NCBI GenBank assembly: GCA_036406655.1
Contig: DASXAP010000274.1
Span: forward strand, 1 to 64,000
From: VAZQ01 sp036406655
GTDB lineage: Bacteria > Pseudomonadota > Alphaproteobacteria > Rhizobiales > Xanthobacteraceae
DNA length: 64,000 bases
Direction: 5' to 3'
Positions within the stretch are counted from its first letter, which is position 1. Each line of letters starts with the position of its first letter. Below, piece by piece: positions 27,637 through 36,500 of this stretch. The translations under genes and the position numbers were made by a program. The notes under the pieces were generated by a model. The model made no database searches and was not told the origin of the DNA. It saw only the letters and a program-made list of their open reading frames with translations.

Positions 27637-28239
27637 TCATTGGCTGTGCGGAAGCTCCTTGACCACCGCGTCGATCACCCGTGCGTCGGTCGGCTCGATC
27701 TCGGTCGGAAAAGCCGCGGCGAGGTGCCCGTCACGTCCGACCAGGTATTTATGAAAATTCCAGCGTGGCATCTCCAGCGGACGCTCGCTCGCCGCCCATT
27801 TGTAGAATGGATGCTGGCCGGCTCCCTTCACCTGCGTCTTGGCCGCCAGCGGAAACCCGACTCCGTATTCTCCTTGCGCGGTCTGGACGATCTGCATGGC
27901 GCCGCCGGGCTCCTGGCCACCGAAATCGTTCGAGGGGACGCCGATCACCATCAACCCGCGTCCGCCGTAGCGCGTCCAAAGCTGCTGCAAGCCCGCGTAT
28001 TGCGGCGTGTAGCCGCAGAGCGAGGCGGTGTTGACGACGAGGATCGGCTTGCCGGCGTAGTCGGCAAGCCTGATCTCGCCACCGTCGAGCCCGGCGAAGG
28101 AGAAGGCGAACGCCGTGACCCGGCTCATGGCCGCTCCCTGCAGCGTGGGGATGCTCTGCCCCCGGCAGAATGACACCGGCCCGAGCAGGGCGACTGATGC
28201 GGCGAGAACGGCAAGAACGGGTCCGCGCGCTGCAGGCAC
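27637..28239 (-). CDS. glutathione peroxidase family protein, exported
   Basis: 200-residue thiol peroxidase of the GPx family. The active-site segment is NTASLCGYTPQYAGLQ with peroxidatic Cys (not selenocysteine); IGVPSNDFGGQEPG carries the conserved Gln region and RWNFHKYLVG the Trp-Asn. Unlike most bacterial GPx it begins with a hydrophobic leader (VLAVLAASVALLGPVSFC), so it is probably periplasmic or membrane-tethered. The start is GTG at 28239, supported by a near-perfect AGGAGGTGACC SD; the internal Met at AAMSRVTAF would give a cytosolic form. It would reduce lipid or hydrogen peroxides, most likely with thioredoxin-type donors. Confidence 0.92.
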   Translation of the reverse strand: MPAARGPVLAVLAASVALLGPVSFCRGQSIPTLQGAAMSRVTAFAFSFAGLDGGEIRLADYAGKPILVVNTASLCGYTPQYAGLQQLWTRYGGRGLMVIGVPSNDFGGQEPGGAMQIVQTAQGEYGVGFPLAAKTQVKGAGQHPFYKWAASERPLEMPRWNFHKYLVGRDGHLAAAFPTEIEPTDARVIDAVVKELPHSQ

Positions 28240-28570
28240 TGGTCACCTCCTGGGGTCGATGCGTATCCTATTTAGCACGACGCATGGCCGGATGAAGCGG
28301 GGCGCGCCATCCGCCCGGCGCGAGGGTGGAACCGTTTATTGCATTCGGCGTTCCCTGCTCAGCCTCCTCTGTAACCGATTGAGGGGAGATGGACGACAGA
28401 ACTTTGCCGCTTCGGCAGCTCCTGCGGACAGGACTCTCCCCGGCAAGGTCAAGAGGCGACATTGGTTAAGTCGGGACAATGTCCGACAGACGATCGCCAA
28501 TCGAAGACGGGATCGGATGTGCGGAGGAGGACGAGCATCCCGGCTGTGGACAGGAAAAGGAGCCCTCTAC
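28240..28570. other. 331-bp divergent intergenic region
   Basis: It lies between the glutathione peroxidase gene (minus) and a small conserved gene (plus) and must contain both promoters. A tiny open frame (ATG 28389, 26 codons) sits directly on GGGGAG but without spacing and is not called. No repeat or RNA gene was recognised. Confidence 0.35.
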
Positions 28571-28996
28571 ATGTGCGACTATAGCTTGCACCACGTCGCG
28601 ACCCGTCCTGCTCAGATCGAGGACAAGCTGGTGGTGACGAAGTTCAGCAACTCGATTACCCGCGGCTTCGCCGCCGTCGGTGAGCCGCATGTTGCTGTTT
28701 GCCTGTTGCCGGGCACCGAGGTGGCCTTCGACGGCAACGTCGAATGCGAACCGTCGTTCGGGATAGGCCTTCTCCCCAATAAGAAGATCGGACAGCGGCT
28801 CGCGCGCTTTCGCCAGATCAACATGGACAACGCGGTGACGCATCACGATGCCCTCGAGTTCCCCGATGGCCAGGTCGTGCTCTTGACCCGGCTGTGCGAA
28901 GGCCAGCGAGCAACCGTTCTGCAGCTGCCGGCGAATGCGCGGCCGGCGATCGTTGCGGATCCGGCGACGGCATCGGAGCCTTCGCTTTCCATCTGA
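28571..28996 (+). CDS. conserved hypothetical protein, lineage-specific
   Basis: 141-residue soluble protein starting MCDYSLHHVATRPAQI, a beginning I recognise as recurring in Bradyrhizobium-type genomes, without known function. There are no membrane segments. AAAAGGAG stands ten bases before the ATG. Composition is balanced, with repeated short hydrophobic beta-like stretches (VAVCLLPGTEVAF, QVVLLTRL) suggesting a small beta-rich domain. The long frame upstream of this ATG is rejected. A strong hairpin follows 34 bases after the stop, and the next gene converges on it. Confidence 0.8.
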   Translation: MCDYSLHHVATRPAQIEDKLVVTKFSNSITRGFAAVGEPHVAVCLLPGTEVAFDGNVECEPSFGIGLLPNKKIGQRLARFRQINMDNAVTHHDALEFPDGQVVLLTRLCEGQRATVLQLPANARPAIVADPATASEPSLSI

Positions 28997-29030
28997 CCGC
29001 GCGTCACAGCGGCTGCGTGTGCGCAAAAAC

Positions 29031-29065
29031 CAGCAGAGCCATCGGCGATGCCGATGGCTCTGCTG
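29031..29065. terminator. 16-bp perfect hairpin between converging genes
   Basis: CAGCAGAGCCATCGGC (29031-29046), loop GAT, and its exact reverse complement at 29050-29065. On the minus strand it is followed by GTTTTTGC, so it is a good rho-independent terminator for the zinc-ribbon gene; on the plus strand ATTTCGTC follows, weaker, for the gene ending at 28996. Confidence 0.88.
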
Positions 29066-29088
29066 ATTTCGTCAACCCCCAATCGCGA

Positions 29089-29289
29089 CTACGCCGCTTC
29101 GGATACCGGAAAAGATACCAGGGTCTCAAACTTGTAGCCGCACGCTTCACATTCCCACAGGTGCCGCACGCGGTGCCGATCGAGGTACTCGGACCACTCG
29201 GGTAGAAATAGCGTCTCCCCGCACTGAGCGCACAGATTTAGCGGTCGGGCATGGGCGTATTTCCGGGGGCTCTCCGTATGGAGCTCCAT
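29089..29289 (-). CDS. small zinc-ribbon protein
   Basis: 66 residues with two CxxC pairs: NLCAQCGETLF (about 19-29) and WECEACGYKFET (about 45-56), separated by 22 residues, a classic zinc ribbon. The rest is charged and soluble. Small ribbons like this bind nucleic acid, RNA polymerase or partner proteins; nothing in the neighbourhood selects among these. It is followed by a strong terminator hairpin. It looks like a family recurrent in this bacterial order. Upstream lies a 388-base region without other genes. Confidence 0.8.
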   Translation of the reverse strand: MELHTESPRKYAHARPLNLCAQCGETLFLPEWSEYLDRHRVRHLWECEACGYKFETLVSFPVSEAA

Positions 29290-29677
29290 GACGCTTCCTC
29301 CGCCATGTTCTCCCCCTCCCCAAGATGGGTCCCATAGTAAACCAATCGGCCGGGTAATGAAGCAGCAACCCTGACCTATGACGCGGGTCGATCGAAGGGA
29401 CGGCGCGACGGTTGCAGTGCGAAAGGTCCTCCCCGATTCGCAGAAGCTTCACGGGCTGGGGGCGGCGCGCGCTGCGGCTCGGCTGTGCGCTGGGATCGCG
29501 CCCGCAACCGCGGCAGCCGGAATCGGGCTGTTTCGCGGAAGGCGGCGCCGGGAACGGCCGGCAGCGTGCACAACGAGGCGGAACGGCGACAGCGGCCCCA
29601 GCTGCGGCCCGCACCAGCGGCTTCTCCTGCCGCCGCAAACCCTATACGGTGGCGAGGCGCTGAACAGGGAGACTGAC
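29290..29677. other. 388-bp intergenic region, nothing recognised
   Basis: It lies between the zinc-ribbon gene and the divergent tautomerase gene. It is GC-rich with several overlapping open frames in all phases, none with an SD or recognisable protein. A promoter for each flanking gene must be here, but I cannot place either. AACAGGGAG at its end serves the tautomerase. Confidence 0.35.
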
Positions 29678-29869
29678 ATGCCAGAGGTCTACGTCCATGC
29701 CGTGAAGGGGCGCACGCTCGAGCAAAAGCGCGCGCTGGTGAAGGACATCACCGATGCGGTGGTCAAGAACTTCTCCGTTCCGCTCGAAGCCGTGACCGTC
29801 GAGATCGTCGAAGCGGAGCCGACCGCGAAGGCCAAGGGCGGGGTCCTGTTCAGCGAGATCCGGCGCTAG
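29678..29869 (+). CDS. 4-oxalocrotonate tautomerase family protein
   Basis: 63-residue small tautomerase. Pro follows the initiator Met (MPEVYVHAVKGRT) and, after Met removal, would be the catalytic N-terminal base. The family's conserved helix (LEQKRALVKDITDAVVK) and second strand (EAVTVEIVEAEP) are present; proteins of this size form hexamers and interconvert keto and enol forms of 2-hydroxymuconate-like acids. GGGAG stands ten bases upstream. There are no aromatic ring-cleavage genes adjacent, so the substrate is open. A terminator follows. Confidence 0.92.
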   Translation: MPEVYVHAVKGRTLEQKRALVKDITDAVVKNFSVPLEAVTVEIVEAEPTAKAKGGVLFSEIRR

Positions 29870-29890
29870 CGCCCCTCGTCTCGCCAAGCC

Positions 29891-29920
29891 TTTCGCCCGG
29901 TTTTCCGGGCGAAAATTTTA
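29891..29920 (+). terminator. rho-independent terminator of the tautomerase gene
   Basis: TTTCGCCCGG and CCGGGCGAAA, 10-bp perfect stem with a TTTT loop (29891-29914), followed by ATTTTA. It separates the tautomerase from the SDR gene. Confidence 0.8.
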
Positions 29921-29953
29921 TGCGGGCTCGGGACTTGGGTCGGGGGCGCGCGC

Positions 29954-30709
29954 ATGGGCGATCTCGACGGCAAGACCGCGCTGGTGACGGGAGCGGCCTC
30001 CGGGATCGGGCTTGCCACCGTGGAGCTGTTCGCCCGCCGCGGCGTCAAGATCGCGCTCAATCATCTGCCCGACGATCCGCGCGGTGCGGCAGCGGTCGAG
30101 CGCTTGCGTTCGCAGGGTTTCTCCGTGATCGGCGCCCCGGGCGACGTGTCGAAAGCGGGCGTTGCGGAAGAAATGGTGCGCAAGGCCATTGCCGCCCTCG
30201 GACGGCTCGACTTTCTCGTGAACAATGCCGGCACATCGGCGACAGCCGAACCGATCCCGCCGAGCGACCTCGACCGGCTGTCGGAGGACTTCTGGGCGAC
30301 GATTCTCGCGACCAACCTGCTCGGTCCGTTTCGCTGCACGCGCGCAGCGGCGGAAGCTCTGAAGGCTGCGGGAGGTGCCGTCTGCAATACCGCCTCGGTC
30401 GCCGGACGCAACATGCCCGGCTCCAGCATGGCCTACGGAGCGAGCAAAGCCGGCCTGATCAGCCTGACCAGGAATCTGGCCCGGGCGCTGGCGCCGCGGG
30501 CGCGCGCGAATGCGGTGGCGCCCGGCTTCGTCGAGAGCGATTGGACGCGCCGCTGGCCGGCGGCACGCAAGCAGGCGGCGATCGAGCGCAGCCTGCTCAA
30601 GCGCGCCTGCACCCCCGCCGATATCGCCGCGGCGATCGTGTTTCTCTGCGCCGATGCCGGCATGGTCACGGCGCAGACCCTGGTGGTGGACGGCGGCTAT
30701 TCCCTGTAG
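29954..30709 (+). CDS. SDR family oxidoreductase
   Basis: 251-residue classical short-chain dehydrogenase. The cofactor motif TGAASGIGLATVE is near residue 15; NNAG in FLVNNAGTSATAE; catalytic Ser in the ASVAGRN region and YGASK (Tyr-x-x-x-Lys) near residue 160; NAVAPGF follows. The C-terminus is complete (TLVVDGGYSL). Probable role is NAD(P)-dependent oxidation or reduction of an alcohol or ketone. It begins 39 bases after the tautomerase terminator, so it is probably transcribed separately. Substrate unknown. Confidence 0.92.
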   Translation: MGDLDGKTALVTGAASGIGLATVELFARRGVKIALNHLPDDPRGAAAVERLRSQGFSVIGAPGDVSKAGVAEEMVRKAIAALGRLDFLVNNAGTSATAEPIPPSDLDRLSEDFWATILATNLLGPFRCTRAAAEALKAAGGAVCNTASVAGRNMPGSSMAYGASKAGLISLTRNLARALAPRARANAVAPGFVESDWTRRWPAARKQAAIERSLLKRACTPADIAAAIVFLCADAGMVTAQTLVVDGGYSL

Positions 30710-30794
30710 CCGAGCATTCGGGACGCCGCGCCTCCCGCGCCGGCTTCGGGAGAGCCGGGGCGAGGGGCGCAGCCCGGCCGCGGGCCGCCGCGCG

Positions 30795-31151
30795 TCACAG
30801 CGAACGGCCGTCGAACGGTGTGAGCTTGAGCGTGGCGACATCCACATCGTCGAGGCAGCGCACGTTGACGGCAACCATCTCCCCGCTCTTCGGCGTCGTC
30901 CCGCGGGAAAACGCGCCGATTCCGCACTGTGGACAGAACAGGTGGTGGATCAGCTTCTTGCCGAACTGATAGTCCTTGAGGTCGTCCGCTCCGGCGCGGA
31001 GCGCGAAGTGCTCCGGCTTGACGAAGGTCCAGAGCGCGCCGCGCTTCTGGCAAATCGAGCAGTTGCAGGCGACGACGTTGTCGAGATCGGCTGTCACCTC
31101 GAAGCGCACCTCGCCGCAATGACAGCCGCCGGTGTAGGTCTTCGCGGCCAT
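30795..31151 (-). CDS. GFA family (glutathione-dependent formaldehyde-activating fold) protein
   Basis: 118-residue GFA/CENP-V-fold zinc protein. Cys ligands are visible in GGCHCGEVRFEV, CNCSICQKRG and FCPQCGIGAF, matching the family's two zinc sites. The named activity, spontaneous adduct formation between formaldehyde and glutathione, has been questioned, so a general zinc-thiol role is safer. The start is the ATG at 31151, eight bases after the stop of the CMD gene: the two are almost certainly co-transcribed. Confidence 0.93.
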   Translation of the reverse strand: MAAKTYTGGCHCGEVRFEVTADLDNVVACNCSICQKRGALWTFVKPEHFALRAGADDLKDYQFGKKLIHHLFCPQCGIGAFSRGTTPKSGEMVAVNVRCLDDVDVATLKLTPFDGRSL

Positions 31152-31159
31152 GGCGCCCT

Positions 31160-31735
31160 CTATCTCTGCTGAAACTCGATCCGCTTGTCGGGACGCTCGA
31201 GCTCGACCTGAAGCGCCTCGCACAGCCGGTTCGAGTAGTTCCACATGCCGCAGAATACCGTGAGCTCGACGATCTGCTTTTCGGTGAAGTGCCTCTTCAT
31301 CGCAGCGAAAGCATCGTTGTCGTCGCGCGCCCGCATCAGCGTGACCGCCTCGGCCCAGCGGAGTGCCGCCTTTTGCCGATCGTCGAGCTCGGCCGACTGC
31401 ATGTAGTTGCTGCCCTGCGCTGCCGCGATCTGCGCCTCGGTCAAGCCGATCTTTCGCCCGAGCGGCACATTGTGCGACATGCAATACGCGCTGCCATTCA
31501 GCGCGGACGTCTTGATGATCACCAGCTGCTGGATCTTCACATAATCCGGATCGGATTTCAGGTTGGCGAGGCGGATCGCCTCATTCGGCAGCATCCAGCC
31601 GGCGAGCGCAGCCGGCTGGTGCGCCAGCACGCGCGAGAAATTGCTGATCCGGCCCCACTGCCTGAGCACTCCGTCGTAGACCTCTCGGAGCTCCGCGTCC
31701 GCATCCGCGGGCTCGATCATCCTGACACGGGCCAC
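31160..31735 (-). CDS. carboxymuconolactone decarboxylase (AhpD-like) family protein
   Basis: 191-residue CMD/AhpD-fold protein. The family's active-site helix reads SAYCMSHNVPLG: CxxxH-type with a single Cys, so the redox Cys pair of AhpD is absent and peroxidase activity of the AhpD kind is unlikely. Mostly helical, with a conserved Trp-rich tail (CGMWNYSNRLCEAL). Members decarboxylate gamma-carboxymuconolactone or act in peroxide defence; neither pathway is represented next to it. It heads a two-gene operon with the GFA protein. Confidence 0.88.
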   Translation of the reverse strand: MARVRMIEPADADAELREVYDGVLRQWGRISNFSRVLAHQPAALAGWMLPNEAIRLANLKSDPDYVKIQQLVIIKTSALNGSAYCMSHNVPLGRKIGLTEAQIAAAQGSNYMQSAELDDRQKAALRWAEAVTLMRARDDNDAFAAMKRHFTEKQIVELTVFCGMWNYSNRLCEALQVELERPDKRIEFQQR

Positions 31736-32062
31736 GGTGATGTCCTCCAGGCAGGATGCGGACTCTAGCGCAACGGATCGCTTGACGCGAGCCGCGCACG
31801 AAGCGGCGCGGATCGGGGTCTGCGATGAGCGGCGCGCCTGCGGCTTGCCTCGAGATCGAGCTCCTTCGCGTCGCTGCAGGAGCGAGCCGAGCCGCGCTGC
31901 GGGCCGCGCCCCGAGAAGCGCCGAGCGCGGGCCGGTGCATGCAACGGGCCATGAAAATTCATTAACCTCGTCCAGAAGAGACCGCAGCAGGGTCGTCGTT
32001 TCGCCAATCTTGCTGGCGAGCTAGCTGGCCGAGGGGGGCGGGCGGCGAGCAAGAGCGGACGA
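31736..32062. other. 327-bp divergent intergenic region
   Basis: It lies between the CMD gene (minus) and the outer-membrane protein gene (plus). An AT-rich stretch CATGAAAATTCATTAACC (31948-31965) is the likeliest promoter site for the porin-like gene, leaving a leader of about 90 bases. No gene or repeat is seen. Confidence 0.35.
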
Positions 32063-32824
32063 ATGCCTTTCCGCACCGGTCGAAGCGCGGCCCTGGCGTT
32101 GTGCGCGAGCTTGGCAAGTGCCGGCATCGCGGCGGCCGCCGACATCCCCTATCCGGTGAAGGCGGCGCCGCCGCCGCCGGCACTGCAGCTGCCGGCAGGG
32201 TGGGCCGGCTTCTATGTGGGAGGGCAAGTCGGCTATGGCAGTGACAGCGTGCACTGGCGAAATCTGGGCGCCTCTGCCTTCTTCTCCCCGCTCGACGCGC
32301 TGACCATCGACCGCGGCAGCGGTGTGATCGGCGGGGGCCAAGCCGGCTACAATCTGCAATTCGGGCGCGTGGTGCTCGGCATCGAGGGATCCCTCTCGGC
32401 GGCGGACTTCGACCGCAGCTTCGCCAGCCCGTGGTTTCCCGCAACCGACGTCTGGTCATCGAAGCTCACCTGGCTCGGCACGGTGACCGGCCGCCTCGGT
32501 TACGGCTTCGACGCGTGGATGCCCTACCTCAAAGCCGGGCTCGCCGCCGGCAATGTCGATACCAGCATTGCCAACACCGCCGCCGGCGCGCTGGCGCAGG
32601 GATCGGCGGTGCATTACGGCTGGACTGCCGGCGGAGGCGTCGAGGTCAAGCTCGCGCCCCGCTTCTCGCTCGGACTGGAATTCATGCATACCGATCTCGG
32701 CCGCAACACCGACATCAACGGAGCGGCAGCGGGCGCAGCGACGGGAACCGTCGAGAGCTACGCGGTAGGAGTGCGCAGCAACAGCATCATGGCGCGATTC
32801 AACTACCTGTTCGGCGGCCGGTGA
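32063..32824 (+). CDS. outer-membrane beta-barrel protein, Omp25/31-like
   Basis: 253 residues: signal peptide (about 1-26, cleavage after AGIAAAA), Pro-rich linker, then WAGFYVGGQVGYG, the hallmark start of the small eight-stranded barrels of Rhizobiales (Omp25/31 or opacity-like). Alternating hydrophobic strands follow (TWLGTVTGRLGYGFD, YGWTAGGGVEVKLAP, SLGLEFMHTDLG), and the last strand ends SIMARFNYLFGGR, lacking the usual terminal Phe. Located in the outer membrane, possibly structural or adhesive. It is monocistronic and converges with the DUF202 gene. Confidence 0.9.
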   Translation: MPFRTGRSAALALCASLASAGIAAAADIPYPVKAAPPPPALQLPAGWAGFYVGGQVGYGSDSVHWRNLGASAFFSPLDALTIDRGSGVIGGGQAGYNLQFGRVVLGIEGSLSAADFDRSFASPWFPATDVWSSKLTWLGTVTGRLGYGFDAWMPYLKAGLAAGNVDTSIANTAAGALAQGSAVHYGWTAGGGVEVKLAPRFSLGLEFMHTDLGRNTDINGAAAGAATGTVESYAVGVRSNSIMARFNYLFGGR

Positions 32825-32864
32825 CCGCGCGCGCCGGCGCGTGCCCGCCGCGGCAGTGCCGCGC

Positions 32865-33299
32865 TTACGGCTCCCGGCCGAACCAGACGCCGACCAGAGC
32901 CGCGAGCGCAACCAGCGCAAGAAAGCCGTTGACGAGCACGAGCAGCCAGGCGGGCAGATGCCGAGTATCGGGATGCGGCGGCGGTCGCACCGGCTGCAGC
33001 TCGCGCCACACGCCGGCAACAAAGCAGAAGGCGGCGAACAGGATCAGCACGCTGCCGGTCGCGAGGATCATCCACGGCGGGATCAGGTCCGCCAGCAGCT
33101 TCCTCGCGCCGATGCCGCTCGCCAACGCCACGAGCCCGGTCCGCACCCAGGCCGCGTAGGTGCGTTCGGCGGCGAGAACGGTGCGGTCGCCGGCAAGCTC
33201 GGTGCGCCGGTCGGCCGCATCCTCGATCCGGCCGGTCGCGCGCTGCATCTGCCTGGCGCTCTCGGCAAGCTTCCTGCCGCTGTGCTCCACGCTTTCCAT
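32865..33299 (-). CDS. DUF202 (YidH-like) membrane protein
   Basis: 144-residue protein with an amphipathic N-terminal segment, the DUF202 signature VLAAERTYAAWVRTGLVALASG near residue 41, and three hydrophobic helices (about 48-68, 73-95 and 112-135). Related to E. coli YidH/YidG and to the transmembrane part of VTC complexes; function unknown. Start: Met at 33299 has GAGGG at good spacing; Met at 33323 (MAASARAAM) is also possible. It is unlinked to the nrdJ stop at 33506 by about 200 bases. Confidence 0.85.
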   Translation of the reverse strand: MESVEHSGRKLAESARQMQRATGRIEDAADRRTELAGDRTVLAAERTYAAWVRTGLVALASGIGARKLLADLIPPWMILATGSVLILFAAFCFVAGVWRELQPVRPPPHPDTRHLPAWLLVLVNGFLALVALAALVGVWFGREP

Positions 33300-33505
33300 C
33301 GCCGCCCTCGCGGACGCTGCCATTGGCGAGAGACATAACGCGCAAGACCGCCGGACGTTCTGCGGTGCCTGCAGCCGCAGAGCGGAATGCGGGATCGGCC
33401 CTCGCCGCGCGCGGCGAGGTGATCGAGCGCGAGCGGTCGAGTCAAGGCGAGGGCTCATCCGGCGTGTGCGGCTCGCTCGTCGGCGACCTGATCAAAGGCG
33501 TCGGG

Positions 33506-36500
33506 TCAGCTGCACCCCGTGGTGCCGCCGCAGGTATCGCATTTGAGGCAAGTCCCGTTGCGCACCAGGGTGAAGTTGCCGCATTCGCCGCAGGCTTCGC
33601 CTTCGTAGCCCCTGGCCTTGGCTTCGGCGCGCTTCTCGGCCGCCGCGGCTCGCGCGCCGGCGCGAGCGTCGGCAACATCGGCGCGCGCGCCGGGGCGCGG
33701 CTCGGCATGCTGCGCAAGCTGCTCGGTCGGGGACAGCCTCAGCTCGGCCTCGGCCTTCAACGCACTGCTGCCGGCCACCTCGGCGCGCGCCTCGCGACCG
33801 CCGAACGCCTTGATGTTCGAGGGGGTGGCTGCCCGGGCGTCGCCCGCCGCCCCGCGTGGCTCCGGCCCGGCACCCCCGGAGAGGACCGACAGCCGGTCGG
33901 TGCGCGAACGGGTGAGTCCCTTCGACACGTAGCGCGCCGCCGCGGGCCTGCCTTCCTCCACCCCTTTGCCGAGCGCGTCGAAGGAGCCCTCGCCCGGCTC
34001 GACATGGGCGAGATCGAAGCGCTCGAGGTAGCTCACCGCCAGCTCGCGGAAGACATAGTCGAGAATGGAGGTCGCGTACTTGATCGAGTCGTTTCCCTGC
34101 ACGGGGCCCGACGGCTCGAAGCGGGTGAAGGTGAAGGCGTCGACATACTCCTCGAGCGGCACGCCGTATTGCAGGCCGAGCGAGACGGCGATCGCGAAAT
34201 TATTGAGCAGCGAGCGCAGCGCCGCGCCCTCCTTGTGCATGTCGATGAATATCTCGCCGAGCCGCCCGTCGTCGTACTCGCCGGTGCGAAGGTAGACCTT
34301 GTGGCCGCCGACCACGGCCTTCTGGGTATAGCCCTTGCGGCGGTCGGGCATCCGCTCGCGCTCGCGCATGACCACGATGCGCTCGACCACCTTCTCGACC
34401 ACCTTCTCCGCCAGAGCCGAAACGCGCGCGGCGGCCGGCTTGTCGACGAACGCCTCGACGAGCGCCTCCTCGTCCTCCTCGTCGTCGGCGATCAGCTGGC
34501 TCTGCAGCGGCTGCGAGAGCTTGGAGCCGTCGCGGTAGAGCGCGTTGGCCTTGAGCGCGAGCTTCCAGGAGAGAAGATAGGCCGCCTTGCAATCCTCCAC
34601 CGTCGCATCATTGGGCATGTTGATGGTCTTGGAGATTGCTCCGGTGATGAAGGGCTGCGCCGCCGCCATCATCCGGATGTGGCTCTCGACGGAGAGATAG
34701 CGCTTGCCGTTGCGGCCACAGGGATTGGCGCAGTCGAACACCGGGTAGTGCTCGGCCTTCAGATGCGGGGCGCCTTCCACGGTCATGGCGCCGCAGACAT
34801 GGATATTGGCGGCCTCGATCTCGCGCCGGGTGAAGCCGAGCGCCGACAGGAGGTCGAAGCGAGGCTCGACGAGCTTCTCCGGCGCGATGCCGAGGGTGGC
34901 GACGAGGCTTTCGCCGAGCGTCCATTTGTTGAAGGCGAACCGGATGTCGAAGGCGGTGGGGAGCGCCCGCTCGACCTTGTCGATCGCCTCTTGCGTGAAG
35001 CCCTTCTGCTTGAGGGTGACGGGATTGATCCCCGGCGCATGTGCGAGGCTGCCGTGGCCGACGGCGTAGGTCTCGATATCGGCAATCTGCGCCTGCGAAT
35101 AGCCGAGCACGCGCAGGGCCTCCGGCACCGCGCGGTTGATGATCTTGAAATAGCCGCCGCCGGCGAGCTTCTTGAACTTCACCAGCGCGAAGTCGGGCTC
35201 GATCCCGGTCGTGTCGCAGTCCATGACGAGGCCGATGGTGCCGGTCGGGGCGATCACCGACACTTGCGCATTGCGGAACCCGTGCTGCTCGCCGAGCGAG
35301 AGCGCCCGGTCCCAGGCGCGCCTGGCATGCTCCACCAGACGCGCATCCGGGCAGGCCTTGTGATCGAGCGGGACCGGCGGGGTTGCAACCCTCTCATATC
35401 CGGTGCGCTCGCCGTGCGCAGCGCGGCGATGATTGCGGATCACCCGCAGCATGGGCTCGCGGTTCTTCTTGTAACCGGGGAAGGCACCGAGCTGGCCGGC
35501 CATCTCGGCCGATGTCGCATAGGCGATGCCGGTCAGGATGGCGGTGAGCGTTCCCGCGATCTGCCGCCCGGTATCCGAATCGTATGACAGCCCGGAGGAC
35601 ATCAACAGCCCGCCGAGATTGGCATAGCCCAGGCCCAGCGTGCGGAACTCGTAGGAGAGCCGGGCAATCTCGCGCGACGGGAATTGCGCCATCAGCACCG
35701 ATATTTCGAGCACGATCGTCCACAGCCGCACTGCGTGCTCGTAGCCTTCGATGTCGAGCAGCCCGCCGCCGGCCTCGCCTTGCCCGGCGCCCGCGGTTGG
35801 GTCCGGCTCCGAGCCGCGCCCGTTCGCGGCGGAGGAGCGGGCGTAGAAGGCCAGCAGATTCATCGAGGCGAGATTGCAGGCGGTATCGTCGAGGAACATG
35901 TATTCCGAGCACGGATTCGAGCCGCGGATCGAGCCCGACGCCGGGCAGGTGTGCCAGTCGTTCACGGTGGTGTGGAATTGCAGGCCGGGATCGGCGCAGG
36001 CCCATGCGGCATAGCCGATCTTCTCCCAGAGATCGCGCGCCTTGACGGTCTTGGCGATCTTGCCCGGCTTCGTGCGCCAGGTGAGGTCCCATTCGCCGTC
36101 GGCTTCGACGGCCTTGAGAAACTCGTCGGTGACCCGCACCGAGTTGTTCGAGTTCTGGCCGGAGACGGTGAGATAAGCGTCCGAATCCCAGTCGGTGTCG
36201 TAGACCGGAAACTGGATCTCGGTGTAGCCCTGCTTGGCGAACTGGATCACACGCTTGATGTAGTTGTCGGGCACCTGATTCTTGCGCGCCGCCTTGATCT
36301 CGCGCCGCAGCACGGGATTCTTCTCGGGATCGAAGCAGTCGTCGCCGGAGCCCTGGCAGTTGACGCAGGCTTTCAGGATCGACCGCAGGTGCCTCTGGTT
36401 GATCTTCGAGCCGGTGACGAGATTGGCGACCTTCTGCTCCTCGATCACCTTCCAGTCGATGAACTGCTCGATATCGGGATGGTCGGCGTCGACGATCACC

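Noticed and set aside
28389..28469. A 26-codon open frame (MDDRTLPLRQ...)
   Set aside because: The SD-like GGGGAG touches the ATG with no spacing, and nothing supports conservation.
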